DNA of 24,492 bases from a virus: positions 1-24,492 of IMG/VR virus record IMGVR_UViG_3300025781_000071; one strand, given 5' to 3'. The position numbers and the translations under genes are program-made. Positions within the stretch are counted from its first letter, which is position 1. Every line of letters begins with the position of its first letter. The notes beneath the pieces were generated by a model. The model had not been told where the DNA came from. It saw only the letters and a list, made by a program, of their open reading frames with translations, and made no database searches. This document shows positions 14,446 through 22,476 of this stretch, one piece after another.

Positions 14446-15827
14446 TGGCAGCAGTACAATATGCATACGATGGTCAAATAAGACGATTTGTATTGCAGTT
14501 CATACGAATACTCAGTAACTTTCAAGTACAATTTGGACAGGACACCAGCGGCAATACCACACTGCAAACAGTGCCCATCTACTACGGAGATCAAAGTCGC
14601 CAGGCTGCCATGATACTTAAAGGCAACAGTGAAAACACTTTGAATGCTGTACCGGCCATGGCCACCTACATTGCAGGCTTGACCTATGATCGAGATCGTG
14701 TGCTCAATCCCTACTTTGAAGGTTCCACTGTGATCCGACAACAGGTATTCAATCAATCCACACAAAACTATACAGGCACACAAGACAGCATATACACTGT
14801 AGAACGTTTGATGCCGGCTCCGTACAAACTGCAGATGCGTGTGGACATATGGACCAGCAACACCGAACAAAAGCATCAGCTGATCGAACAGATTGCACCG
14901 TTATTCAACCCCAGTTTAGAAATACAGAGCAGTGATAACTATCTAGACTGGACCAGCCTCAGTGCTGTATTTTTGACTGAAACCACTTACACCAGTCGCA
15001 GTGTGCCAGCCGGTGGCGACGACAATCAGCTGGACATAGCAACGCTGACATTTGAAATGCCAATTTGGATCAGCTTGCCGGCCAAGGTCAAGAAAATGGG
15101 TGTGGTGGCCGAGATCATTGCCAGTTTGTACAGCGAGTCTGGCGACCTAAGTCCTGATGTTATTACCACCTTAGAGGGATTGGTAAGTCAACAACGTTTC
15201 AGTCCACTCAACTACGACATAGTGTACATGGGCAATAGTCTTGCTCTTTACACTGCTGGTACCAACGAACAAGACAATATAGTTCACGGTAATCGTATGC
15301 AGTGGAAAAACATTGTAAACTACTATGGCGCCTTGCGTAACGGTATCAGCCAAGTCAGACTCAAGTTTGATCACACCGACGGTGTACACGAAATAGTGGG
15401 CACTGTGGCCTATGATCCCACAGATTTAACCAGTCTGTTGTTTACACCCATAGCACGAACACTGCCGGCCAACACTCTGCAAAGCGTAGATGCCATTATT
15501 GATCCCTTGACGGTTACCGTAAATGCCAGCATACTGAGCCCTGCTGTGGGCACCAGATACTTGATACTGAATCCCATTGGCAATGTGAACAGTGAAGATC
15601 CTGTGGCCTGGGCCGGAGCCACTGGCACTAACTTGATTGCCAATGCCAACGACATCATTCAGTGGAACGGCAGTTACTGGACTGTGTCTTATGATAGCGA
15701 GCAAGAATCTGGTGTACAGTACGTGACCAACTTAAATACAACTACACAATACAAGTGGACTGGAACAGCTTGGGTAAAAAGCTACGAAGGAATCTACAAG
15801 GCAGGTAGTTGGAGCCTGATACTATAA
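14445..15827 (+). CDS. gp15: Tail sheath stabiliser and completion protein, T4 gp15-like
   Basis: A 460-aa protein; T4 gp15 is 272 aa. The N-terminus matches gp15 of environmental T4-like phages: YAYDGQIRRFVLQFIRILSN, then VPIYYGDQSRQAAMIL, AVPAMATYIAGLTYDRDR, and a strand with DSIYTVERLMPAPYKLQMRV. Gp15 caps the finished tail and forms the joint to the neck. From about residue 355 there is a C-terminal extension not expected in gp15, with Trp-rich motifs IIQWNGSYWTVSYD (about 404-417) and YKWTGTAWVKSYEG (436-449), similar in style to modules in the sheath and gp14. It starts in a TAATG overlap with gp14 and ends in a TAATG overlap with the Nudix gene, so the three genes form one coupled unit. 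Confidence 0.85.
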   Translation: MAAVQYAYDGQIRRFVLQFIRILSNFQVQFGQDTSGNTTLQTVPIYYGDQSRQAAMILKGNSENTLNAVPAMATYIAGLTYDRDRVLNPYFEGSTVIRQQVFNQSTQNYTGTQDSIYTVERLMPAPYKLQMRVDIWTSNTEQKHQLIEQIAPLFNPSLEIQSSDNYLDWTSLSAVFLTETTYTSRSVPAGGDDNQLDIATLTFEMPIWISLPAKVKKMGVVAEIIASLYSESGDLSPDVITTLEGLVSQQRFSPLNYDIVYMGNSLALYTAGTNEQDNIVHGNRMQWKNIVNYYGALRNGISQVRLKFDHTDGVHEIVGTVAYDPTDLTSLLFTPIARTLPANTLQSVDAIIDPLTVTVNASILSPAVGTRYLILNPIGNVNSEDPVAWAGATGTNLIANANDIIQWNGSYWTVSYDSEQESGVQYVTNLNTTTQYKWTGTAWVKSYEGIYKAGSWSLIL

Positions 15828-16258
15828 TGAGTGACAAACATACTGAAGGCGTAGGCGCACTAGTCTATGCCAAGCGAACCAATCGATATCTTTTCTTGTT
15901 GCGCGACAAATCAAAACAACAGGGATTCTGGGGTATTGTAGGCGGCAAGATTGATGCAGGCGAAACTGTGATACAGGCTCTAGTTCGTGAAATACACGAG
16001 GAGATTGGTGTGGACTATGCCAAGAAAAAGTTTATACCACTGGAAACATTCACAAGTGACAACGAAAAATTTGTTTACTACACGTTTCTAGTCACTGTGG
16101 ATGATGAATTTGTTCCGGTATTGAATGACGAGCATCGCGGCTACTGCTGGGTCGAACTGCGTGATCATCCCAAGCCCCTGCATCCTGGCTTGTGGCGCAG
16201 TTTTAATTTTGATATTGTAAAAAAGAAAATTCGAGTTCTTGAAACTATACTAAACTGA
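15827..16258 (+). CDS. Nudix hydrolase
   Basis: I chose ATG 15827 (143 aa), which overlaps the gp15 stop (TAATG); a longer frame with a non-standard position inside gp15 is less likely. The Nudix box (G-x5-E-x7-REUxEExGU) is complete at residues 40-62: G40, E46, R54, E55, E58, E59, G61. It is preceded by the usual WGIVGGKID strand. Nudix enzymes cleave nucleoside diphosphates linked to another group, such as NADH, Ap4A, ADP-ribose, oxidised dNTPs or RNA caps; the substrate cannot be told from sequence. T4 has its own Nudix enzyme, NudE, but not within the neck operon. Being coupled to gp15, it should be expressed late, which is unusual for a nucleotide-metabolism enzyme. It overlaps the convergent minus gene by 9 bp. 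Confidence 0.93.
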   Translation: MSDKHTEGVGALVYAKRTNRYLFLLRDKSKQQGFWGIVGGKIDAGETVIQALVREIHEEIGVDYAKKKFIPLETFTSDNEKFVYYTFLVTVDDEFVPVLNDEHRGYCWVELRDHPKPLHPGLWRSFNFDIVKKKIRVLETILN

Positions 16259-16999
16259 TATAGTGCCTAGGTCAGCTTCGCATACAAACTCACGATAACT
16301 CATCTGTCTTAGATTCACCAGAGGGGTCAGCTTTGGATGCATGAAGTGTGTTTCCTGTGGCATGACTCGTATAAAGTCCACTGACGGATAAGTTGCAATC
16401 ACATCAGCAAGACTTCTAGCAAAAAATTCACCGTTGTTGCTTTCGTCCTCAACCGGATAGCCCGGTGTTCCGGTATAGATGTTGTTGACTGGTCCATCCC
16501 AGTGATACTGATCGTATCCCACCAAAAACACTTTCTTGTGTCCGTCAAAACAGGCCATATAAGCAGCCACTGCGCCCATATCAAACTGTATGTTTTGCGG
16601 GATCAAATAAAATTTGCCGGGATAGTCCAACAACACATCGGCATGAGCATACACAATATGGTTGTCGCAGTAGTTTGTGGCAGCAACTTCGCCGGCTATT
16701 TCTCTACTGACCATTAAAAAGTCAGGTGCAAAATCTCGATACAGGGCATTACAACCATAGCTTTGCAATTTGTTTGCACCCAAGATACCACCTTGATGGT
16801 ATTTGATAAAGTTCAAATTAAAATCTTTACGGCTTTCGCCATTGCCAATGGCCACTGCTTGTGTGGTTGAGTGAGTGTTCGTGACCGCGTTGGGCACAAA
16901 TTCAGTTTCGGGCATCCACTCGCCGCCGGTGAGATTCAGTTGTGTAACAATGTTTTCACCTGCATAGTTTGAGCGATAGAGTTGTTTAAGTTTCTGCAT
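16250..16999 (-). CDS. Glycosyltransferase-like protein (DUF115/sialyltransferase-type pattern)
   Basis: I chose ATG 16997-16999 (249 aa); the frame extends upstream to 17077, but this is inside the fibre gene and beyond a late box. Two motifs stand out: VAIGNGESRKDF (about 49-60) followed by GCNALYRDFAPDFLMVSRE (82-100), and DMGAVAAYMACFDGHKKVFLVGYD (140-163). Together they resemble the GNGxS loop and the GxxAxxxAxxxGxxxVxLxGxD helix-strand of DUF115/MptE-like and GT42 sialyltransferase-like proteins. The GNGESRKDF and GCNALYRDF text also recurs in cyanophage proteins. Likely a sugar- or nucleotide-binding enzyme; whether it glycosylates a phage structure or a host surface is unknown. Late box AATAAATA ends 4 nt before the ATG. 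Convergent with the Nudix gene. Confidence 0.6.
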   Translation of the reverse strand: MQKLKQLYRSNYAGENIVTQLNLTGGEWMPETEFVPNAVTNTHSTTQAVAIGNGESRKDFNLNFIKYHQGGILGANKLQSYGCNALYRDFAPDFLMVSREIAGEVAATNYCDNHIVYAHADVLLDYPGKFYLIPQNIQFDMGAVAAYMACFDGHKKVFLVGYDQYHWDGPVNNIYTGTPGYPVEDESNNGEFFARSLADVIATYPSVDFIRVMPQETHFMHPKLTPLVNLRQMSYREFVCEADLGTISV

Positions 17000-17003
17000 A
17001 CAG

Positions 17004-17011
17004 TATTTATT
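17004..17011 (-). promoter_or_regulatory. Late promoter AATAAATA before the glycosyltransferase-like gene
   Basis: Reads AATAAATA on the minus strand, overlaps the TAA stop of the upstream fibre gene (17010-17012) and ends 4 nt before the ATG. The bases from the box end to the start codon form a small palindrome ATAC-T-GTAT. Confidence 0.65.
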
Positions 17012-18137
17012 AAGCTCGGTAGGTGCCGCCAGGAGGAGAAAACGTATGATACCACACCAATCCTGCAGGTCCTGCATTAAAAGTCACTGTGCCGCCTGCG
17101 CCAATTTGGCTAGGGTTAGTGTAACTCACTACCAAAATACCTTTTCCGCCCGGAGATCCGCCCTTGGATCTACAACATCCAGTACTGTATCCAGCTCCGC
17201 CTCCGCCATACAGGCCGCCTGATCCACCGCATCCATTACTGCCGCCACTGCCGCCTCCGCCAGGTGATGATCCTGTAAATAGACTGGTACCATTGGCACC
17301 ACCAGTCCCACTTGGTCCTGGTGCGGGAACTCCAACTCCACCGCCCCCGCTTCCGCCTCCGGCAATGGCTCCAGGATTTCCGCCGGGCGTGAATTCACTA
17401 TTTCCGCCTCCGCCTCCACCCGCGCCACCTGAGCCAGAACCAGCTGATCCTGAACCTGGAGAAGTGCCTTGTGCATTACCGCCATTGCCGCCATTGCCTG
17501 AATAGCCGCCGGCACCACCCCCACCCCCACCAGTTAATCCGCCACCATTACCCCCTGTACCACCATTACCCCCTGTGTCACCAAAGAAGGGTCCGCCAGC
17601 TCCACCTGCGCCACTGGTGGGTGTTTGACCACCACCGCCCTTGACCACTGTAGGTGAGTAAAAATAAGTGTCTCCGCCTGAAACTGGGCCCGCCGGAGTA
17701 CAATTGGCAGTACCGCCCGCACCCACTGTGACACAATATTGAGTTCCGCCTGTGACCGGATAGGCATTTCTATATCCCAATCCACCTCCACCTCCACCAG
17801 CACTGTAACTGCCTGCACCACCTCCACCTACAGCAATAATCGATATATTGTATTGTGATGCTGCTACACCGGGCAATGATAACCAGTTACCATTGATATA
17901 GTATTCCATGAGATTCAGTTGCGAATTATATCCCATAGCACCATTAACAGGATTGACTGGTCTTGTGGCCGTGGTCCAGTTAGCAGTTGTCAGTTTTGTG
18001 GGTCGCACTGAATTAGCATAAAAAGTACCTAGCACTCGGAGATTTTGCCCAACCGTTACACCTCCGCCGCTGGCATTCAATTGTGTACCACCTACTGATA
18101 ATCCATCTTGATCTAGAAATATACGATTGTTTGACAT
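17010..18137 (-). CDS. Glycine-rich tail fibre or adhesin, paralogue B (375 aa)
   Basis: Residues 1-100 are a non-repetitive head: MSNNRIFLDQDGLSVGGTQL, GGGVTVGQNLRVLGTFYA, then NWTTATRPVNPVNGAMGYNS and MEYYINGNWLSL. Residues of about 100-320 are dominated by glycine, with stretches such as GGGGAGSYSAGGGGGGLG and GGNGGTGGNGGGLTGGGGGG. The C-terminus returns to normal composition (GILVVSYTNP, then VWYHTFSPPGGTYRA). Such Gly-rich domains are known from phage receptor-binding adhesins, for example the gp38 of Salmonella phage S16, in which polyglycine-II helices form a sandwich. The same head and tail occur in the next gene upstream, so the two are a tandem pair. The start is 3 nt after the previous stop (TAG-CCT-ATG), with no Shine-Dalgarno sequence, so translation is probably coupled. 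The fibre function is well supported; the receptor is unknown. Confidence 0.82.
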   Translation of the reverse strand: MSNNRIFLDQDGLSVGGTQLNASGGGVTVGQNLRVLGTFYANSVRPTKLTTANWTTATRPVNPVNGAMGYNSQLNLMEYYINGNWLSLPGVAASQYNISIIAVGGGGAGSYSAGGGGGGLGYRNAYPVTGGTQYCVTVGAGGTANCTPAGPVSGGDTYFYSPTVVKGGGGQTPTSGAGGAGGPFFGDTGGNGGTGGNGGGLTGGGGGGAGGYSGNGGNGGNAQGTSPGSGSAGSGSGGAGGGGGGNSEFTPGGNPGAIAGGGSGGGGVGVPAPGPSGTGGANGTSLFTGSSPGGGGSGGSNGCGGSGGLYGGGGAGYSTGCCRSKGGSPGGKGILVVSYTNPSQIGAGGTVTFNAGPAGLVWYHTFSPPGGTYRA

Positions 18138-18140
18138 AGG

Positions 18141-19277
18141 CTATGCTGTGTAAGTGCCGCTACTGTTGTAGGTATGTACCCAAATTGGTCCTAGACCAGG
18201 ATTGAAGTTTGTGACAAATCCGCCGGTGCCACGTTGTACCGGATTGGCATAACTGATGATAACTGTGCCGGATCCACCAGTTCCGCCTGGGTTACTGCCA
18301 GAACTGTATCCGCCACCACCACCACCTCCGGTGTTGGGAGTACCTGCAGTGGCTGGATAGCCTTGTGCCGGGTATGTGGCCGGATTATTTGCGCCACGAC
18401 CACCTCCGCCAATGCCGCCAGCACCGCCTACACCAGGCGCATTTGGTGCCGGATTATTATCATTACCACCGCCACCGCCACCAGCATAAAAATTTCCACC
18501 AGTGCCACTTACCAATGACTGTATACCGGCTCCGCCCTGGCCACCAGAGTTACCAATTGGTGTGTTGGCGTTATAGCCAACACCGCCGGCACCTCCGCCG
18601 CCGGCACCACCATTGGCTGGGCCCGGAGCACCAATTCCACCAGCATTTCCGGCACCACCACTGGTGCTAGAACCCTGTTGTGCAAGACCTGCACCATAGG
18701 ATGCGTTTCCGCCTCCGCCTCCGCCTGAGCCACCATTCAATCCAGAAGTATTTGTTCCGCCTCCGCCGCCACCAATGCCGGTTATTGTGGTTATATTGGA
18801 ACTGGATATTGAGCTATTGGCGCCGTTTACGTTGGTTGTTCCGCCAGCACCAACTGCTATGTTATAAATTGTTCCGCCTGTGATACTGACAGTTCCAGCA
18901 GTGACTCCGCCTCCGCCTCCGCCTCCACCAATGGAGACTCCATTGATACCCTGTCCGCCTCCGCCTCCACCGCCAACTATAAAATAATTGATACTGTAAG
19001 TGCCAGTGCCATTAAGGATATACCAGCCATTGCCGTAATATTCCATACTACCATTGGTGGTGTTAAAGCCCAATTGGCCATTCGTGGGATTTGTGGGTCG
19101 TGTTGCCGTGGTCCATGTTGGTGGAACTAGACTGCTCACAACCGATAGATTACCTGCATAAGAGTTTCCGTTGACCACAAGATTTTGACCAACTGTTACA
19201 CCGCCGCCAGATGCAACCAGTTGTGTTCCTCCTACAACCAGTCCATCTGTTTCAAGTGTGAGTTTGTTAAGTGCCAC
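18141..19277 (-). CDS. Glycine-rich tail fibre or adhesin, paralogue A (378 aa)
   Basis: Start is GTG at 19275-19277, preceded by a strong AAGGAG that overlaps the stop of the large structural gene. The head (MALNKLTLETDGLVVGGTQL, GGGVTVGQNLVVNG, TWTTATRPTNPTNGQLGFNT, MEYYGNGWYILNGTG) aligns with paralogue B. The middle is glycine-rich (GGGGGGGQGINGVSIGGGG and others). The end, TVIISYANPVQRGTGGFVTN and IWVHTYNSSGTYTA, also aligns. Codons in the Gly tracts are built from short nucleotide repeats (CCGCCT three times at 18709-18726 and 18907-18924 on the plus strand), which could change length by slippage or recombination. As with its neighbour, a distal fibre or adhesin role is inferred from Gly-rich architecture and position after the large modular protein. 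Confidence 0.82.
   Translation of the reverse strand: MALNKLTLETDGLVVGGTQLVASGGGVTVGQNLVVNGNSYAGNLSVVSSLVPPTWTTATRPTNPTNGQLGFNTTNGSMEYYGNGWYILNGTGTYSINYFIVGGGGGGGQGINGVSIGGGGGGGGVTAGTVSITGGTIYNIAVGAGGTTNVNGANSSISSSNITTITGIGGGGGGTNTSGLNGGSGGGGGGNASYGAGLAQQGSSTSGGAGNAGGIGAPGPANGGAGGGGAGGVGYNANTPIGNSGGQGGAGIQSLVSGTGGNFYAGGGGGGNDNNPAPNAPGVGGAGGIGGGGRGANNPATYPAQGYPATAGTPNTGGGGGGGYSSGSNPGGTGGSGTVIISYANPVQRGTGGFVTNFNPGLGPIWVHTYNSSGTYTA
18709..18726. repeat. Hexanucleotide repeat (CCGCCT)x3 in a fibre gene
   Basis: Three exact copies of CCGCCT on the plus strand, encoding Gly-Gly pairs on the minus strand. The unit is a multiple of three, so copy changes keep the frame. Another identical triple lies at 18907-18924 and a double at 18955-18966. 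Confidence 0.8.
18907..18924. repeat. Second (CCGCCT)x3 repeat in the same fibre gene
   Basis: Three exact copies of CCGCCT on the plus strand, identical to 18709-18726 and within the same gene, so it is a possible partner for recombination between Gly tracts. Confidence 0.8.
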
Positions 19278-19289
19278 GGGAGCAACTCC

Positions 19290-22200
19290 TTAGGCTTGAG
19301 CTTCGGTCCAGCTGATACGACTCTGTATGTTTGCGTATGTGCTACCAATGTTGGTGGCCACAACTGTGATCACGTCTGGACCATCTGGGTAGTAGCCCTT
19401 TGTAGCATCATTAGTAGAAGCTCCACCGTTGATACTATTACCAATATCTCGAATCTTGGTCAAATCACCAATAACTGAACTGTAGTTACCAGAACCTGCA
19501 GTGTTTACAGCGTAGAATCCGTAAATGGTTTCGCCACCACTTATCTGCACATTACCGTTGTGGTCCGCAATTTGGGCAAGACTGGATGTACCTATAGCAA
19601 CACGAGTAAATGGTGCCAGTGTACCGGTATTGGCTGTTAATTGTCCATTGAGTACAACCTGTACCAAGAATGAGCCGTTAACCAATACCTCGGCCGCTTG
19701 CGGTACCAACTGCATACGATTGACAACTTCTTTTTGTCCCAGTGTACCCGGAATACCTGAGTCAACGCTGGGACTTACACGCACACTCTGTAGTGCCACT
19801 GTGACACCGGGTCCTACCAAGGTTTGACCAGGTTCACCGTTAACAAACTGCAACGATTTATCGTCGTTAAACAAGCCGTCCATCACCACCGAAGTTCCCC
19901 AGTGACTGATAACTGGACAGAATTGTGGTGCATGTGAATACACTGTGATTGGTTGTCCGATATTGGCATAGTGGGCACTGGCCACGTTACCCATTTGATT
20001 GAACACCAGATTACCAGTACCGGTCACGTTTCCAGTGGGTGTTTGATTCAGTGTAATAACATTGTTTGGTGTGCCAGGGTAAATTGCATACACAAATGTA
20101 TTTGGTCCAATCAAGCCCGGTGTGCCCGAGTAAACCTGCATACCAGGTTGTATAGAACTTATACTGCTGGTTGTTGTTATATTGGCACTGGTGTTTGTTG
20201 TAGTAATAGTATTGATGTATGTACTGGCCTGTCCACGAATTGTCAAATTGAATGTGTTTGTTGCCGGATTCACATTTGAGTAATAAACATATTCGTATCC
20301 GTTAACAGGATCGGCAATCAGCAAAGTACCGCTTGGTGGGAAACTGTTGATACCAAAACCGTATTGTTGTACGTTACTCACTGTGAGTGTGGTTGACGCT
20401 GCGGTCATGTTTGAGGTCAAAATTGCACGTGGTGCAAAAGTATTGGTTTCATAACGTGCTGGTAAGTTACCCGAGCGCATCCAGGCACTGGGGTTTTGGT
20501 TGTTGTTGACAAATCTGTGTACGTAAATGATTTTACCAATGGTGTCTCTGAATCCAAAGCGCACCTGACCAGCGCCGTACCAGGAGTAATCCAAATACCA
20601 CATCTGCATCTTGGTCAAGTCGATGTTGAATCCGCTTGGGCCTGTACCGTCTGCCTTGTCCATGTTCCAGGCACTCTGTGGCACACGCACTTCGATAGTT
20701 TTACTAACTATGACTGGGCCTTGTGGAGTAACACCACGATAGGGAGTGGTCAAGGTAAATTGTGTGTCGCTGATAACATCAGCGACGCGATAGCTCATAC
20801 CTCGAATAACAATAAAGTCACCCGAGGTCAACTGTTTGCTGGCCTTGCCCTGTGTGAATCCGTTTATAGTACCAGCCGTGATCTGTGCTGATCCCTGTGT
20901 GACTGTCCATACACCGGCAATTTGATCAGTACTTCTACGACGCACACACCATAAGGTCTGTCCATCATATTCAAAGAAGATACCGTTTTGTTGGTCAAAT
21001 ATGCCCACACGGTTGGTACTTCCGTACCAGCTGTTGGGTTGTAGCAAGATAGGGAATCCCGAAGCTGGTGTTGCAGCAGCCACTGATCCAATACCGCTGG
21101 TGCTTGTGGTGTAGGTTGTGGCGGATGCTGGTGCCGACAGTGGAATATAGGTAAACTGTACTGCATTCAAGACCTGTTGAATAACAAATGTGCCGTTGTA
21201 AGCAGATTCGTTGGCTCCCGAGATTGATATACTGACACCAGGTGCCATGTAGTGTGGGAATTTGGTTGTTGCTGTGATTGCACCAGTTACCGAATTATAG
21301 CTTAATTCGTCAACAAACACACCACTCTTGAGAATAGTACCTGTGGATATCTGAATACCCTTACCCGACTGATAACGGAAGTAACGTCTGGTTTGGCGAA
21401 CTAACTGTATGTTGTGTCCAGGATTACCTGTGGTAAACTGTACGCCACCATCATAAGCACGATGAGCAACTAGGCCATCGGGTCTAATATATATGTTGCT
21501 GGCAAAGTTTGAAATTGTTCCACTGGGTGCCGTGTTAGCAATGACCTGAAATGCCACATTGCTGGTCACAGCTGCCACTTGATAACTGCTGGCCGGAGCA
21601 TTTGATGTTGCAGTCACGTTGGCAATAATAACACCATCGCCCACCTGTAAGCCATGTGGATCCACTGTGCTGATATAAACCACCTGTCCGTTGGTTCCAC
21701 CTGATGTCATGCTGCTCACGTTCAAGTTGGCATTACTGTAAAATGATCCCGCAAATAAGTTTGTGAGTGTGCTATCGTACACACTTTGATTTGTACCTGG
21801 GCCAAGATAGGCATATCGACCAGTGTAGGTAAATGTAAATGTGCCGGTCGCAGCAGTGTTGGCTGTTTCTACTAGATAGTTACCATTGGCACCGTACCAG
21901 GTGGTATCTTGAACATAAATCGGAGTGCCCACAGTGGGTGGTGCACTTGGGAAAGTGTTTACAGTGACGTTGGCACTCAAATTGGTAACCAGCACGTTTG
22001 ACACTGTTATGGGGCTTGCGGGCAAGTAGTAGAAACTGGGACGCATGTTTGTGGTGATCAAGGTCTCCCACTTGGTAGGTTGTGTACCATATTCAAAGTC
22101 AGTATCAATAAGTGACTGTGGTTGACTGATACGTAATTTGCCCACGGGATCAATCAAGGTCTCGTCTGGCATAAAGTATTCGGCTGGCTCATCTACCACA

Positions 22201-22463
22201 ATGCTCAACTTGTCAGTGGAATTCATGCTGGTTGTGTTGTAGTTCAGCGTGATTGTGGTCAGGGGATTGACGTAGTTGGTACCCTGTGTAAAAGTATAAC
22301 TGGTAGCAGTTAGAGTGGGATCACTGAAATTGTAGATGACCTTGTTTGATGTTACATTGGTAATCAACAACAAACGCTCTCGTTGTAAGATACGAGGAAT
22401 CGTGATTGTTTGACTACTTGGTGTAAATGTGTATTGTGTGTCTAAGAGAACTCTTCTTGCCAT
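19290..22463 (-). CDS. Large modular virion structural protein (tail/baseplate or fibre associated, 1057 aa)
   Basis: The second-largest gene here. Ribosome site AAGGA lies 7 nt before the ATG. The beginning (MARRVLLDTQYTFTPSSQTI, then TIPRILQRERLLLITNV) and a conserved core with YFRYQSGKGIQISTGT (about 361-376), KMQMWYLDYSWYGAGQVRFGF (618-638) and AWMRSGNLPARYE (660-672) recall large structural proteins common in marine T4-like phages. Between them are several short beta modules: about 177-216, 268-310 and 402-447 (GVSISISGANESAYNGTF), 547-577, and 770-820 (PGMQVYSGTPGLIGPNTF). The C-terminus (870-1057) is a further non-repetitive domain. No enzymatic motif is seen. The position just before the fibre pair suggests a baseplate- or fibre-linked virion part. 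The T4 counterpart cannot be named with confidence. Confidence 0.82.
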   Translation of the reverse strand: MARRVLLDTQYTFTPSSQTITIPRILQRERLLLITNVTSNKVIYNFSDPTLTATSYTFTQGTNYVNPLTTITLNYNTTSMNSTDKLSIVVDEPAEYFMPDETLIDPVGKLRISQPQSLIDTDFEYGTQPTKWETLITTNMRPSFYYLPASPITVSNVLVTNLSANVTVNTFPSAPPTVGTPIYVQDTTWYGANGNYLVETANTAATGTFTFTYTGRYAYLGPGTNQSVYDSTLTNLFAGSFYSNANLNVSSMTSGGTNGQVVYISTVDPHGLQVGDGVIIANVTATSNAPASSYQVAAVTSNVAFQVIANTAPSGTISNFASNIYIRPDGLVAHRAYDGGVQFTTGNPGHNIQLVRQTRRYFRYQSGKGIQISTGTILKSGVFVDELSYNSVTGAITATTKFPHYMAPGVSISISGANESAYNGTFVIQQVLNAVQFTYIPLSAPASATTYTTSTSGIGSVAAATPASGFPILLQPNSWYGSTNRVGIFDQQNGIFFEYDGQTLWCVRRRSTDQIAGVWTVTQGSAQITAGTINGFTQGKASKQLTSGDFIVIRGMSYRVADVISDTQFTLTTPYRGVTPQGPVIVSKTIEVRVPQSAWNMDKADGTGPSGFNIDLTKMQMWYLDYSWYGAGQVRFGFRDTIGKIIYVHRFVNNNQNPSAWMRSGNLPARYETNTFAPRAILTSNMTAASTTLTVSNVQQYGFGINSFPPSGTLLIADPVNGYEYVYYSNVNPATNTFNLTIRGQASTYINTITTTNTSANITTTSSISSIQPGMQVYSGTPGLIGPNTFVYAIYPGTPNNVITLNQTPTGNVTGTGNLVFNQMGNVASAHYANIGQPITVYSHAPQFCPVISHWGTSVVMDGLFNDDKSLQFVNGEPGQTLVGPGVTVALQSVRVSPSVDSGIPGTLGQKEVVNRMQLVPQAAEVLVNGSFLVQVVLNGQLTANTGTLAPFTRVAIGTSSLAQIADHNGNVQISGGETIYGFYAVNTAGSGNYSSVIGDLTKIRDIGNSINGGASTNDATKGYYPDGPDVITVVATNIGSTYANIQSRISWTEAQA

Positions 22464-22476
22464 TTTTTAATCCTTT

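Noticed and set aside
14442-14876. Minus-strand frame of 144 codons inside gp15
   Set aside because: Antisense to a clear gp15-like gene; Cys- and His-rich text without a motif.
16244-16264. Inverted repeat ACTATA / TATAGT at the convergent gene ends
   Set aside because: Only 6 AT-rich base pairs with a 9-nt loop and no T-tract on either strand; too weak to call a bidirectional terminator.
17164-17505. Proline-rich plus-strand frame
   Set aside because: Mirror of Gly-rich codons (GGN read backward as NCC) in the fibre gene; not a separate protein.
19278-19292. GGAG-TTG-CTCC hairpin at the ribosome site of fibre paralogue A
   Set aside because: Only 4 bp and within a late operon, without an overlapping promoter; not comparable to the three strong inverted repeats, though it could tune translation slightly.
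19953-20279. Cys-rich plus-strand frame of 108 codons inside the 1057-aa gene
   Set aside because: Shadow of the minus-strand gene, with no start signals and no zinc-finger spacing.
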